A DNA stretch of 64,000 nt, taken from assembly GCF_000003815.2 (NCBI RefSeq), contig NW_023365716.1, forward strand, positions 962,662 through 1,026,661. The letters are read 5' to 3'. Shown in pieces: positions 10,654 to 21,388 of the stretch. The position numbers were made by a program, and so were the translations under genes. Every line of letters begins with the position of its first letter. The stretch's first letter is position 1. The notes beneath the pieces are model-generated. The model did no database searches and was not told the DNA's origin. It saw only the letters and a program-made list of their open reading frames with translations. The DNA is from Branchiostoma floridae. Its lineage: Eukaryota > Chordata > Leptocardii > Amphioxiformes > Branchiostomatidae.

Positions 10654-13030
10654 TCACTCCTGGATGCAATTTTTTCCCACATGGCCGTTCACGTTTTCAG
10701 GTAAAAACGTTGTATGCTGTACATTTGTCACTAACGTAGATGAAGGTTCTTTGGTATGTCTTGTCAAATGTTTTGAAAGGCGAGCTTTTATAGCAGCAGA
10801 GTAGTTACACAGATGGCATTTATAAGGTTTTTCTCTCGTATGGGTCCACTTGTGTCGGGATAAGTCAGACGTGTCAGCAGTCCTGAACCCGCACTCCCCA
10901 CACATGTAGGGTTTCTCACCTGTGTGTGTCATTATATGTCGGTCCAAAGTACATTTCCGTGCAGCACAATAGTCGCACTGGTCACACTTAAAGGGCTTTC
11001 TCCCTGAATGCGTTCTCATATGTCTGGATAAGTTAGACTTTCGAGCTGTCCTGTGCCCGCACTCCCCACACATGAAGGGTTTCTCACCGGTGTGTGTTGC
11101 TAGATGGTTGTCCAAGTCGCCTTTCTGTACTGCAGAATAGTCGCACTGGTCACACTTGTAGGGTTTTTCACCTGAATGGCTTCTCATGTGTCGGATTAAG
11201 GTAGACTTACAAGGTGTCCTGAACCCACACTCGTCACACATGAAAGGCTTCTCACCGGTGTGTTTCATTAGGTGTCGGTCCAAATTGCCTTTCTGTGCAG
11301 CAGAATAGTCGCACTGCTCACACTTGTAGGGTTTTTCCCCTGAATGATTTCTCATATGTGCGGATAAGTCAGATCTAGTATATGCTCTGTATCCACACTC
11401 TACACACATGAAGGGTTTGTCACCGGTGTGGTTTGCTACATGTTTCCTCAAATCATCTTTCCGCGCTGAAGAAAAGTCACAGTGGTCACACTTGTAGGGT
11501 TTTTCTCCTGTGTGGGTTCTCATGTGTCGGGATAAGCAGTACTTATTAGGTGCCCTGTACCCACACACGTCACACACGTAGCGCCCTCCGTCTGTGTGTT
11601 TTGCTAGATGTGCGTGCAAAGCAGATTTCTGGGCCCCAGAATAGTCGCACTGGTCACACTTATAGGGCTCGTCTCCTGTATGAGTTCTCATATGTTGGGA
11701 TAAATGTGACTTGCAAGCTGTGCTGTACCCACACTCCCAACATATGTAGGGTTTCTCACTGAGTTTTGCTGCTATGTGCTGGTCCAAGTTGCCTTTTTGT
11801 GCAGCAGCATAGTCACACTGGTCACACTGTAGGGGTTTTTCTCCCTGTATGAGTTCTCATATGCCTTGATAAGTCAAACATTTTTGTTGCCCTATACCCG
11901 CACTCCTCACACATGTAGGGTTTTTCACCGGTGTGTTCAACCACATACATTCCAGTAATGCCTATGGTCTTTTGTACCTGTGAGGTTGATGTATTGTCAG
12001 ATTTTGAAAAGTTCACATCACACGTTTCCTGCTGCAGGCCCATGTCTGTTGTCTGGGACTCCCTGCTGTCTCTCCCAGGGTGTTCTGTACACAGTTCTCC
12101 AGAAGAAAGCCCACTATTGGACTCCTCTATTTCTGTTTTTATACCGCGCGTTTCGTTGTTTGGAGCGTCCCTTTCCTCGTCCTGCTGCCGTCCCGTGTCT
12201 GTTGTCTGCTCCCAACTGTTGTAAGTCTCGTTCCAAGGATGTCCGGTTGGTTGGTAGTTGTAGGTTTCCTGGTCCTTACTGTACGTTTCCTGGCACAGCA
12301 CGTTCTCTTGTCCATCCTGTTGCCATCCAGTGTCTCCTGTCAGCTCCTCTTTGATGTGCCCCTCGTTCGCAGTTTGTTCCGCATGAAGCTCTTTAACGGG
12401 AGGCACACATGTGAACTCCACCATATTAGCAGAATAGTCACATTGGTCACACTTGAAAGGTTTTTCTCCTGTATGAGTTCTCATATGTACAGTTAAGTTA
12501 GTCATACATAAGTCATACATTTTGGTTGAACTGTAACCGCACTCGTCACTCATGTAGGGTTTCTCACCAGTGTGTTTTGTTGCTATATGGTAGGCCAAAT
12601 TGGCTTGATGTGCAGCTGCATAGTCACACTGGTTACCTGTTGTCTGGGTCTCCCTGTCACTCTCCTTCCCAGGATTTCCATAAAGTTCCATCTCCTTCCC
12701 AGGATGTTCTCCAATACTAACAAAGCTAGACTCTTCCATTTCCGCTTTTACACCGAACGTTTCGTCGTTTGGAACGTCCCTTTTCTCGTCCCACTGCCGT
12801 CCCGTGTCTGTTGTCTGCTCCCAACTATAATTCTCGTTCCAAGGATGTCCGGTTGGCTGGTAGTCGTAGGTTTCCTGGTCCTCACTGTACGTTTCCTGGC
12901 ACAGCACGTTCTTTTGTCCATCCTGTTGCCATCCAGTGTCTCCTGTCGGCTCCTCTTTGATGTGCGTCTCGTTCACAGTTTGTTCCGCATGAAGCTCTTG
13001 AACAGGAGGCACACATGCGAACTCCTCCAT
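10654..13030 (-). pseudogene. C2H2 zinc-finger gene A3, duplicated N-module and linker frameshift
   Basis: The start MEEFACVPP at 13030 follows acceptor TCATTTTAG|GC. Reading on: a first class A module, two or three damaged fingers (one lacking its first Cys, one YMSDEC), then a second complete N-module fused in frame at 12424 (CDYSAN-MVEFTC), then one good finger. In the next linker (about 11830-11850) two single-base insertions and one deletion shift the frame by one, giving TGRKTPTV and stop at 11822. The remaining 13 fingers stay open in the other frame to a stop at 10654. This copy keeps a real C-terminal tail (TKEPSSTLVTNVQHTTF...) that others have lost. Unless the indels are sequencing errors, the full protein cannot be made. 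Confidence 0.8.
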
Positions 13031-13921
13031 GCCTAAAATGATTATAAGAAAATAATGATGAGAAGAAACAGAAAAGGTGCAAATTTTACATAAGAATTTC
13101 TTCTGTAAAAGTAGTTTACCCGTTTTAGCGCCTCATTTTTTTTCAGTATTACACAAGATTTGGATATGTATCAATTAGGGTATACATATAGAACAACATA
13201 GTATTTCTTTATTCAACTTAGGCACGAATTAACTCATAGTAAAAACAGAATACATACAACACAACAATACAGACACATAGCAATCTATGACGTCTATATA
13301 CACGCTTCCAGAGGTTTCTAACGTTATCTTTGTGGTAGAATGAACATGATTGACTTACAGTAAGCACAGACTGTACAATGGTGTAATAGAAGAGTGGACA
13401 CGCAAATATATAATATAGCACTGTTTACGCCATCTGGCATCAGTCAGGTGGAAAACACATCTCACTGGCACTGCAGGCTCTTGGCATCTTCATGATTATG
13501 CGAAAATATCACTGTACACAAAACGGAATTGACTTCCAAAGCTGCGCACCAAAAATGGTAGGCAAGTCACTAAAAGGAAAATGTTTCGCATTATTGTCCA
13601 CGAATATAACGATCGTCAGTCACTGAATCTATAACTTATTATATACAGCAATTTTTCGTGATTTCTGGGAGTATATTTGAGATGCAAAAAGATATTTGGC
13701 AGTCGCAATGTGTATGCTGCACAACATCAGCATCCTGTTGCCTGGTGCAGCATACTGTATTGTCATGTTGCAATTTAAACAAAGTCAAAGTCGTTACATT
13801 TCACACATTAGTTTGAATGCCCCCCTCCCCATCGACTACCGATCGAAAACACGCCTCTTATTCTAATGTACCGCCGAACAATCCCCAACCAGGCCACTTT
13901 AACGACAATCATATGTCTTAC
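13031..13921. other. intron 1 of A3
   Basis: Homologous to first introns at 26709, 40250 and 51902 (shared GGAAAA.ACAT.TCACTGGCACTG segment). It contains the CCCCCCTCCCCATCGACTAC element near 13820. Nothing else recognised. Confidence 0.6.
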
Positions 13922-14068
13922 CTGTAGGTATATGGCAGTAAGCGGTCTCCAAGACTCCTACAAATCGGCAAAAATCGCGTCAGTTTGGAGAATATGCAAA
14001 CTCAAGACGAGACGCAAAACAAAATGGCGGACGTCAGCTCTCATCGGGGTAAAGGTGAGAGGTCACAA
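13922..14068 (-). promoter_or_regulatory. promoter and 5' exon of A3
   Basis: Donor CTACAG|GTAAGACAT at 13922; CAAAATGGCGG at 14020-14030 runs into GACGTCA (14030-14036, CRE-like); AGGTGA-G-AGGTCA lies at 14053-14065. Confidence 0.65.
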
Positions 14069-15440
14069 ACCTGATACTCCATGGGTCAAACCACAGAACG
14101 CCGCATAACGCTTTACTCTTCTGGTTTGAACCTAGCAAAATTAACGCTTTAAATGAAATAGTTGCGGATATTATTCATGTATTTTATGACAGAGTAATAA
14201 ATAAACGTAGTATATGTATTTTAACACTAATGTAAATTTCTTGATAAACATTTGTTCTACCTCAATTTATACGTCTCAGGTTAGGTTTTGACGGTTAGGT
14301 CAAGCCAGGTGGAATCCGAAATGCACAGGATTTCTTCTTCATTTCACGATTATATCTTGAAACACTGCTGCCACAAGGATGCTAGTGGACTACGATTCAA
14401 ATCAACACCTTGTATTTTGCTTGGTCTACACTTCTTCCGAGAAATTATATTATTTTTTCTGTCAAAATTACGCCATGGTAGTAAATGGCTACATATTACA
14501 AGCTGCAAAGGCAATATCATAATTATCAGACGATATAAACCAACACCAATGCAAATTACTACCTTTGCTGATACTTAGTTTATTTGGAATGAGCTTTACC
14601 AAAATTATGCTCAGTATCATCTATATAGCTATGAGGTTAAAGAATACAAATACATGTGTACAGAACATATGTGCATGTATACAAATCGGTGCGTATAAAT
14701 GGAAATGTTAGAACGTTCATCTATCAAATAAAGTAGAAAAATGCAAGTAAGTATACCAACGTTACAAAATGTTCCAGTATTCAAATTATTACCGACATGC
14801 GTACAGTGCATGAAAAAACAAAGATCATTTCGATATTATCTCAATTCTACAACCTACATTTATATGTTACGTCAAAAAGTGGTTACTCAAGCAACTGGAT
14901 ATGGTTTTGGAAACGGTCAGACGTTTCAACTGCTATCCAGCAGTTTTTGTTAGTGACACAAATCATATCCAGTTGCTTGAGTAACTACTTTTTGGCGTAC
15001 CTGGATGTGTAACCTACATCGACGTGCGTCTAAATATGTCTTTACATTGCGATTTAAAAAAGGGGATTTCTTACATAATGTCACAAGTAAGTGATCAACT
15101 TAAACACAAAAGAGAAAAGTGCGTATCTATGCTTGTGGCCCTAGGCATTTAAACTGTCTTTGGTACAAAACCTACATCTATAAAGTACCAGGTAAAATTG
15201 AAAAGAGTAAAATTAAAAAGAGTAAGTTAATGCCAAAGTACTGAAACTATATGTACAAAACCTCCATCGGTCCGGTCCGGCACATAAGCTACAATCCTCA
15301 CAAGCTCACTGGGACGTCTGCCTCTCATGTACAATTCCTTACCACAAAGTAGGCCGATTTGAGCTTTCATGAATAAACAAAGTTTCCACAAAAAAAAGAA
15401 GTCAGTCTCAGTCCCAGGTACAGATAAAGACAAAATTCAC
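14069..15440. other. spacer with one MITE
   Basis: The first kilobase is paralogous to 27880-28700, 41600-42360 and 52920-53790. A MITE lies at 14880-14997. The segment around 15230-15350 recurs at 49790-49900. No coding region. Confidence 0.55.
14880..14997. mobile_element. MITE, 118 bp, TA target site
   Basis: Terminal inverted repeats of about 34 bp with two mismatches (left end CGTCAAAAAGTGGTTACTCA, right end its complement), flanked by TA on both sides. The interior includes GGTTTTGGAAACGGTCAGAC, shared with the element at 1-198. Confidence 0.8.
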
Positions 15441-16880
15441 ATTCCATTCGGGGTCACCGCCTGGTGAGAGAGTTCGCCTTTGAACTGAGCTTGCCTTTGT
15501 GCGACATTTTTAACACCTCACTGGCTGCAGGATCCGTGCCATCTATGTGGAAAAAAGCCAACGTTGTCCCCATTCCCAAGGAGAACCCACCGCGCCTTGA
15601 AAAATTGCGACCGATTTCTTTAACCTCAATCTTCGCTAAGATTTGCGAAGATTTCGTCGCCAAGTGGTGCCTACAGGACATTCTTCCCTACATAGATAAC
15701 CGCCAGTTTGGTTCACTAAAGGGTAGGTCCACGACACACTGCCTTACAAGTCTTGTTCATAGTCTGGCCAGCACTACTGACAAACCCGGTCACACTAGCA
15801 CCTTGGTACTCACGGACTTTACGCGTGCGTTTGACCGTATTCATCACTTGACTGCGATGAAGAAACTTCTTGAACTTGGTGTTCGTCGCTCTATCCTCCC
15901 TTGAATCTGCGATTTTCTTTCACACAGACAGCAGCGTGTCACCTACAAAGGGACATTTTCTGACTGGGAAACACTTACCTGTGGAGTACCCCAAGGCACG
16001 AAGCTTGGTCCGCTGATCTTTCTTGTACTCATTAACGATGCAGTCCCCCAAGAAGATACCTCAGCAGAAGCCTGGAAATATGTCGACGACATGTCGCTCG
16101 CTGAGTCTTGTCTTGCGACACAACCTTCCAAAGTTCAAACTGATCTGGACAATCTTGTTAGCTGGACTGACAAAAACTACATGCAGCTTAACCCAACTAA
16201 ATGCATGGTGATGTTCATTTGCTTCCTGCAAAACCACCTGCAACTCCTAGACTGTTTGTTGGCGCATCTGAACTTGAAGTTGTACACATGGCCAAGGTCT
16301 TGGGTGTAATATTACAAGCAAACTTGAAGTGGACTGTACACGTAGTAATGATTGTGGGCAAAGCTAACCGTCGTCTGTACAGGATTAGGTGTTTGAAGAA
16401 ACACGGTCTGAGCTCTAGCGACTTAGTACTTGTGTACATAGGGTTTGTCCGCCCCACCCTGGAATACGCCTGCCAGGTTTGGCACCCTGGGCTTACAGTA
16501 GAACAGTCACGTATGATAGAGCGTGTCCAGGCTAGAGCCTGTAAGAATATTCTTGGCCGCTCCTACAGTTCCTACAGTTCGGCGCTGCAGGTGTGTGATC
16601 TGGAACATCTGCATGTTAGACGAAAAGCTCACTGCCTGAGGTTTGCTAGATCACTTGTTAACTCTGAGGCATTCAACTGGCTACCACCACATATCCACAC
16701 TTTTAAATTGTACAGCTGAGTGGGAATATTGTGACTATTATAATTTGATTAACGTACTTCTAAAGGCAGTAAGTGTGTACTTGTGCAATTTAGTCTTAGG
16801 ACTACGATCTTGTACATTACTTTGTGTGTGTTTGCTAAATAAACCAGTTCTCTCTCTTCTCTCTCAGATTATACACTGTT
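15440..16880 (+). mobile_element. 5'-truncated CR1/L2-type LINE, decayed
   Basis: Only the RT half and 3' end remain. Visible are REFAFELSLP, LRPISLTS, TDFTRAFDRIH (motif A), GVPQGTKLGPL (motif B), YVDDMSLAE (motif C) and FVRPTLEYACQVWHPGLT. A TGA at 15902-15904 and a frameshift near 16225 interrupt the frame. The 3' part has a possible AATAAA (about 16841). Its 3' end abuts the decayed last finger of B1 at about 16885. Same clade as the intact LINE at 6501 but opposite orientation. Confidence 0.85.
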
Positions 16881-16980
16881 TTTAGTTATCCTGTATCCAC
16901 ACTTCGCACATCTCTTTTACTGGTGTGCTTTCTTACATGTAGGTAAAAGGAGATTTTTTGCAACAAAATAGTCAAACTAG

Positions 16981-17829
16981 TCACATTTGTAGCGATTTTT
17001 CTCCTGTATGTGTTTTCATGTGTCGGGATAAGGTAGATCTTTGAGCCGCCCTGTATCCACACTCCCCACACATGTAGGGTTTCTCACCGGAATGTCTTGT
17101 TTGATGGACGATCAGATGATGTTTTTCTGCTGCCGAATAGTCGCACTGGTCACACCTATAGGGTTTTTCCCCTGTATGGGTTCTCATATGTCGAGATAAC
17201 GCAGACCTGCTAGCTGTCCTGTACCCACACTCCCCACACATGTAGGGTTTCTCACCGGTGTGTTTGGTCATATGTTGGTCCAAAGTAAATTTCTGTGCTG
17301 CAGAATAGTCACACTGGTCACACTTATGCGGTTTCTCTCCTGTATGTGTTGTCATGTGTCGGGATAAGTCACACTTTTGAACTGATCTATACCCACACTC
17401 CCCACACATGTAGGGTTTCTCACCACCGTGTTTTGCAAAATGTTGCTCCAAACTCCGCTTATGTGCAGCAGAATAGTCACACTGGTCACACTTGTAGGGT
17501 TTTTCTCCTGTGTGGATTCTCATATGTCCGGTTAAGTGAGACTTTTTTGCTGCCCTATACCCACACTCACCACACATGTAGGGTTTCTCATTAGAGTTTT
17601 TAACCATATGCCTTGCCACATCGCCTCTGCTCTCCTGTACCTGTGAGGTTGATGTGTTGTCAGGTTGGGGAAAGTTCACATCACACGTTTCCTGCTGCAG
17701 GCCCATGTCTGTTGTCTGGGTCTCCCTGCTGCCACTCTCCTTCCCAGGATGTTCTGTACAGTCCATCTCCTCCCCAAGATGTCCAACACACACCTTTCCC
17801 GAAGAAATTTCACAGCTGGAATTTTCCAT
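16981..17829 (-). CDS. C2H2 zinc-finger protein B1 (class B, 7 fingers)
   Basis: A 282-residue class B protein. MENSSCEISS starts seven bases after acceptor CCTACAG|AGCAAAA. The short N-part keeps SRETQTTDMGLQQETCDVNF but lacks the IKEEP region. Seven fingers follow. After finger 7 an extra base in the linker (TCGC for CCC) shifts the frame and gives THTGEKSLQM and stop at 16981. A decayed eighth finger (YKCD-stop) lies at 16885-16980 and then the LINE relic begins. The shortened protein may still be made. Confidence 0.8.
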   Translation of the reverse strand: MENSSCEISSGKVCVGHLGEEMDCTEHPGKESGSRETQTTDMGLQQETCDVNFPQPDNTSTSQVQESRGDVARHMVKNSNEKPYMCGECGYRAAKKSHLTGHMRIHTGEKPYKCDQCDYSAAHKRSLEQHFAKHGGEKPYMCGECGYRSVQKCDLSRHMTTHTGEKPHKCDQCDYSAAQKFTLDQHMTKHTGEKPYMCGECGYRTASRSALSRHMRTHTGEKPYRCDQCDYSAAEKHHLIVHQTRHSGEKPYMCGECGYRAAQRSTLSRHMKTHTGEKSLQM

Positions 17830-18880
17830 TTTTGCTCTGTAGGGGGGGTGGGGCTGGGGTGGGGTGCAGATTATAGAATAAAAACTTCTTGCTAGAAGTG
17901 TGGCACATACTAAGCATTGGGTTGTGAATTTAGCTGCAAATCACAACTTTTCAGAAATTCTATCTGCAATTCCAAATTCTCGTGGTATGAAACTAAATTT
18001 TATCGAATCAACTGTGGACGAATTGGGACCTACTCGGTTGTCATGTGTTTTGGTCAATCACTTTTCTCGTGACAAAGTGACGGTCTACAATATATAGCAG
18101 TCATATATAATCTCAGTGATTGTAAAGCCAATTCTCCTTACATACTACACACTCTTGTATTAGGGAGAGTAGCGTTATAGAACCGTAGTTATGTACATGT
18201 ACTAGATGTCGTAATCTGTACCTTGTATAATTCTGTGCCATGAAGGTATTATCATAATACAGTTGTGCCATGTATTGGATGATTGTTCCACTGAAAGGTT
18301 TTCATATGAAATTTAATTCCAAACCAGAGCCTATGAAACCACAAACCTGAGTATGACAACTGTGGCGAATCCGAGGCTGGCTTCTTTATGGACGCAGGGG
18401 AGGGACGCCGCAACCTGGAACAGCATTAATATATTACTTGTGAAACAATCCAACATTCCTCCCACAAAACTCCTTTCTCCAAAGTGAGTCATACAATTGA
18501 AAAAAAACGTCGTTGGCATCTACTACTTGTACGTGTGAGAAGTTACCTTATACTTTATAATAGTATGGTATACAGGGAAATGGCAAATTTACATGTGTCT
18601 CTAATCTAAAAGTTCTTGATTTTCCACAATATCAAATAACACAGGACTGAAATGGTACACCGAGAGACGGTAAACCCGTTAGGAAAGAGCCGAAAACAAA
18701 CCTCTTACGTTAGGTCGCACTCATTTTGGTTCGCCCCCCCTCCCCCTTCAATTTTACCATATTTGCATTTGGAAAATGTCTATGAATCAAAAGCGTTACG
18801 GTGATTCTTTTTCCACCAAAATGACGTTAAACTCCTCCGCATGTTACCAGAAAACTTGGATTCACGTTTGTAAGTCTTAC
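17830..18880. other. intron 1 of B1
   Basis: Shares with the B3 intron (44268-45155) the block TTCTTTATGGACGCAGGGGA near 18380. No N-terminal class A module is present anywhere in it. Confidence 0.6.
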
Positions 18881-18995
18881 CTGCTCCCTATGATGGTTTT
18901 CCTCTTCACGTAAACTGGAACTTGGTCAGCTTTGCATGTTCTTCTATCGTGTCGTGAGGTCAGAGGTGAACGTGATGCGGGTCAAAGGTAACTTT
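18881..18995 (-). promoter_or_regulatory. type-2 promoter and 5' exon of B1
   Basis: Donor GGGAGCAG|GTAAGAC at 18881. This promoter has no YY1-like motif. Instead two DR1-type repeats stand 10 bp apart on the plus strand: AGGTCA-G-AGGTGA (18957-18969) and GGGTCA-A-AGGTAA (18979-18991). The B3 promoter at 45156 is the same type. Confidence 0.55.
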
Positions 18996-19319
18996 GTCGT
19001 CCTGATTACCCAGATAATATGTTTTATGTCTGCCTTCACGTTAGTAGGTAAGTCCATGTTTCATAAAATTTAATTAAACTCACAGGCTTTCATATTGTTT
19101 GTTGCTTATGCATATGATGATGACATATATTAATTAGTTTATATTCCATCCAGCGGCCATGTTTTTCATGATATAACGTCCTGACGGTGACCTTTCAAAT
19201 TTCAATTTAGAGGTCAAATTCAGTCCGGTGGCCATGTTTTGTACAAAGATTCCTTATTTTTTTATCCCTTTTTATGACTGCTCGGCCCTAACCTGATTTC
19301 GTTAACAACAACAATGATC

Positions 19320-19950
19320 CGTGAACAGTTTCATCAGGTTGGTACGTTGGGGAGACAGGGAGAACATTTGGATGCAGACTAGCAGAACACAAGAAAGAGG
19401 CAGAGAACATCAAGGGGGGACGGTACACTAGATCGCAGAAGAAGGAAGCTGAGAAAGAAGAGAACAAATCAGCAGTGACAGACCACATCACGAGAAATAA
19501 CTGTGTCATAGACTGGGACGGGGCCAAGGTGATAGATAGAGAGGACCACAGATGCACCCGCTGGATAAAGGAGGCTGTATGGATTAGGAAGTCTACTCCA
19601 GTCATGAACCGAGATGAGGGGGGGGTACAGACTCAGCCACGTGTGGGACAATATTCTTAATAAGTAAAAAGAAATTATTGTTATATTAATTCATTGTTGA
19701 CAACTGATTGTGTTATGGATGTATTACACTCCTTCACGTTTGGGACCGCATTGTAAATATGTGCATAAAGCTGTCTGTATATACATATGTAAATAATTTT
19801 CGTCTTGTGACCGCATCTGAACTGTGAGCAGCGACATCTGTCCTGCAGTACAATGTGAACCAGTCAGAATTGCCCTGAAGAAGGTGACAGACGGTCACCG
19901 AAACGTCGGTGAGAATAAAGCACTGGTTGTGTAAAAAGAGTCTCTTTATT
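19320..19950 (+). mobile_element. Penelope-like element, 5'-truncated
   Basis: An open frame 19325-19660 encodes the C-terminal GIY-YIG-type nuclease end of a Penelope-like retroelement: WYVGETGRTFGCRLAEHKKE, then DHITRNNCVIDWDGAKV and RWIKEAVWIRK. The upstream RT is missing. The 14-bp direct repeat CAACAACAATGATC flanks it (19306-19319 and 19951-19964), a clear target-site duplication. The 3' part carries a hammerhead-like motif. Confidence 0.85.
19870..19912 (+). ncRNA. hammerhead-ribozyme-like motif of Penelope element
   Basis: Core box CTGAAGA (19875-19881); helix II GGTGAC/GTCACC (19883-19888 with 19894-19899) and a 5-nt loop; GAAA (19900-19903); then ACGT/C with cleavage expected after GTC at 19907. 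Helix I pairs TTGCC with GGTGA (two wobbles). Helix III is only the palindrome ACGT without loop, as in the minimal hammerheads described from Penelope-like elements that are thought to act as dimers. One extra A (19882) sits before helix II. Confidence 0.6.
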
Positions 19951-19964
19951 CAACAACAATGATC

Positions 19965-21388
19965 GTACAACATCTCCCCTTAAGGCAATATACGAGTCAA
20001 TATGTACACACAATAAGAATAGTATTGATGTTATTTGCAGATTTAATAATACTTTCAAATAATCTGTACTAACATGTCCATTGTTACATTATGGAGCTTT
20101 GTTTGCGCTTTAAGTAGAGCTGTTTTAATTCCACGTACTTCCATGTACCCGGACAGCTCAAACATAGCATGTTAGCGATGCAACTAAAGGTGATATCTCA
20201 ATGCACTTGCGTCAAGCTTGCGTCACTGCGGGGATACTCAACGAATTTCACAGATAAAGAACTAATTTTCTTACTTTTTGTGTATTTGGTCGTCTTCTAA
20301 GTCATACATTTTACGTATTACGCAATATGTAAATTATAAAAAAAATCGGAGAAAATAACAAAAACAGTGACGCAGTGAACGACCCCGAAGTGACGCAAGC
20401 TTGACTGTCACTTGTGTAAAAAAAATGGTTGCATTATTTTGACCCCAAATATCCATAATTCAACGTTCATTTTTAAAAGCACGAAATGCATATTGAAATA
20501 TCCATATACACACAACCATGTGTGAATGTGTCCTAGCTGCCATCTACCAGGAAAGTGGACGGTTCCTTCACCAGGATGCTACGTGTTGTACACGACAAAC
20601 ATTGGTGGGAACACACAACAAACAAAGAACTGTATGGGACTCTTCCACGTCTTCAACTGAAGTCAGGCAACGCCGGTTAAGCCTTGGCCTTTGCTGGACA
20701 TGTAACTCGTAAGCCGGTAAACTGCTATTTTGGTCCCCAGAAGCAAACAGGAGAAGAGGCCGTCCACACCTTATGCTAAAGAACTTTATTGAATCAGAGA
20801 CTGTACTATGTGATAAGGACCTAACTGTAATGATGATTGATAGATAGCACTGGAAGCGGAACATGTATGTATGTATGTATGTATGCCCTCCCCCAATCCG
20901 TCCAAAAGCCCACCGCTTTCTTGTGCAAACTATGGGTATCTCCACTAGTGTATCATTCACTCTGAATATCTAACATTACTCTAGACTGTAACATTTCAAA
21001 CATAAACATAAATCATGAACAACATTCTGAGTCAGGTTACACTCATCGTGCTTGAGCACATCTTGGACCGATTTTAGGCGTCTTCTGAAAACCTAATTGC
21101 TAACATTTCTAAATACCGCAACATGTAACCATAACAGGCATCACTAGGGATATCAACACTCACATACTAGATACTTGGATACAATGTATTTTTCCTGTTG
21201 TCCAATGTTACCATAGAGAAGATTACAAAGATAAAAACCTACTAGTAAGTTTCTTGAACATGGTATGATTACCATTTTTATCTGATGAATTTTCATACTG
21301 CAGAATGGCCTCCTTGATAATTTTGGGGTTTTCCAGTTCAGATCAGTTTGCCACTTGAGCTGTTCTGTACTCAACGCTTCTCACACAT
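19965..21388. other. spacer with retroelement relic
   Basis: Contains a 24-bp inverted repeat near 20211-20233 and 20386-20408 (GTCAAGCTTGCGTCACT), a LINE C-terminal relic at 20560-20850, and a GTAT microsatellite at 20865-20884. No host gene. Confidence 0.5.
20560..20850 (+). mobile_element. non-LTR retrotransposon C-terminal relic
   Basis: With stops and frameshifts the text reads TNKELYGTLPR and, across a shift, RQRR..LAFAGHVTR, a pattern typical of the C-terminus of RTE-like LINE polyproteins. It ends in a TGATAGATAG-like tail. Confidence 0.5.
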
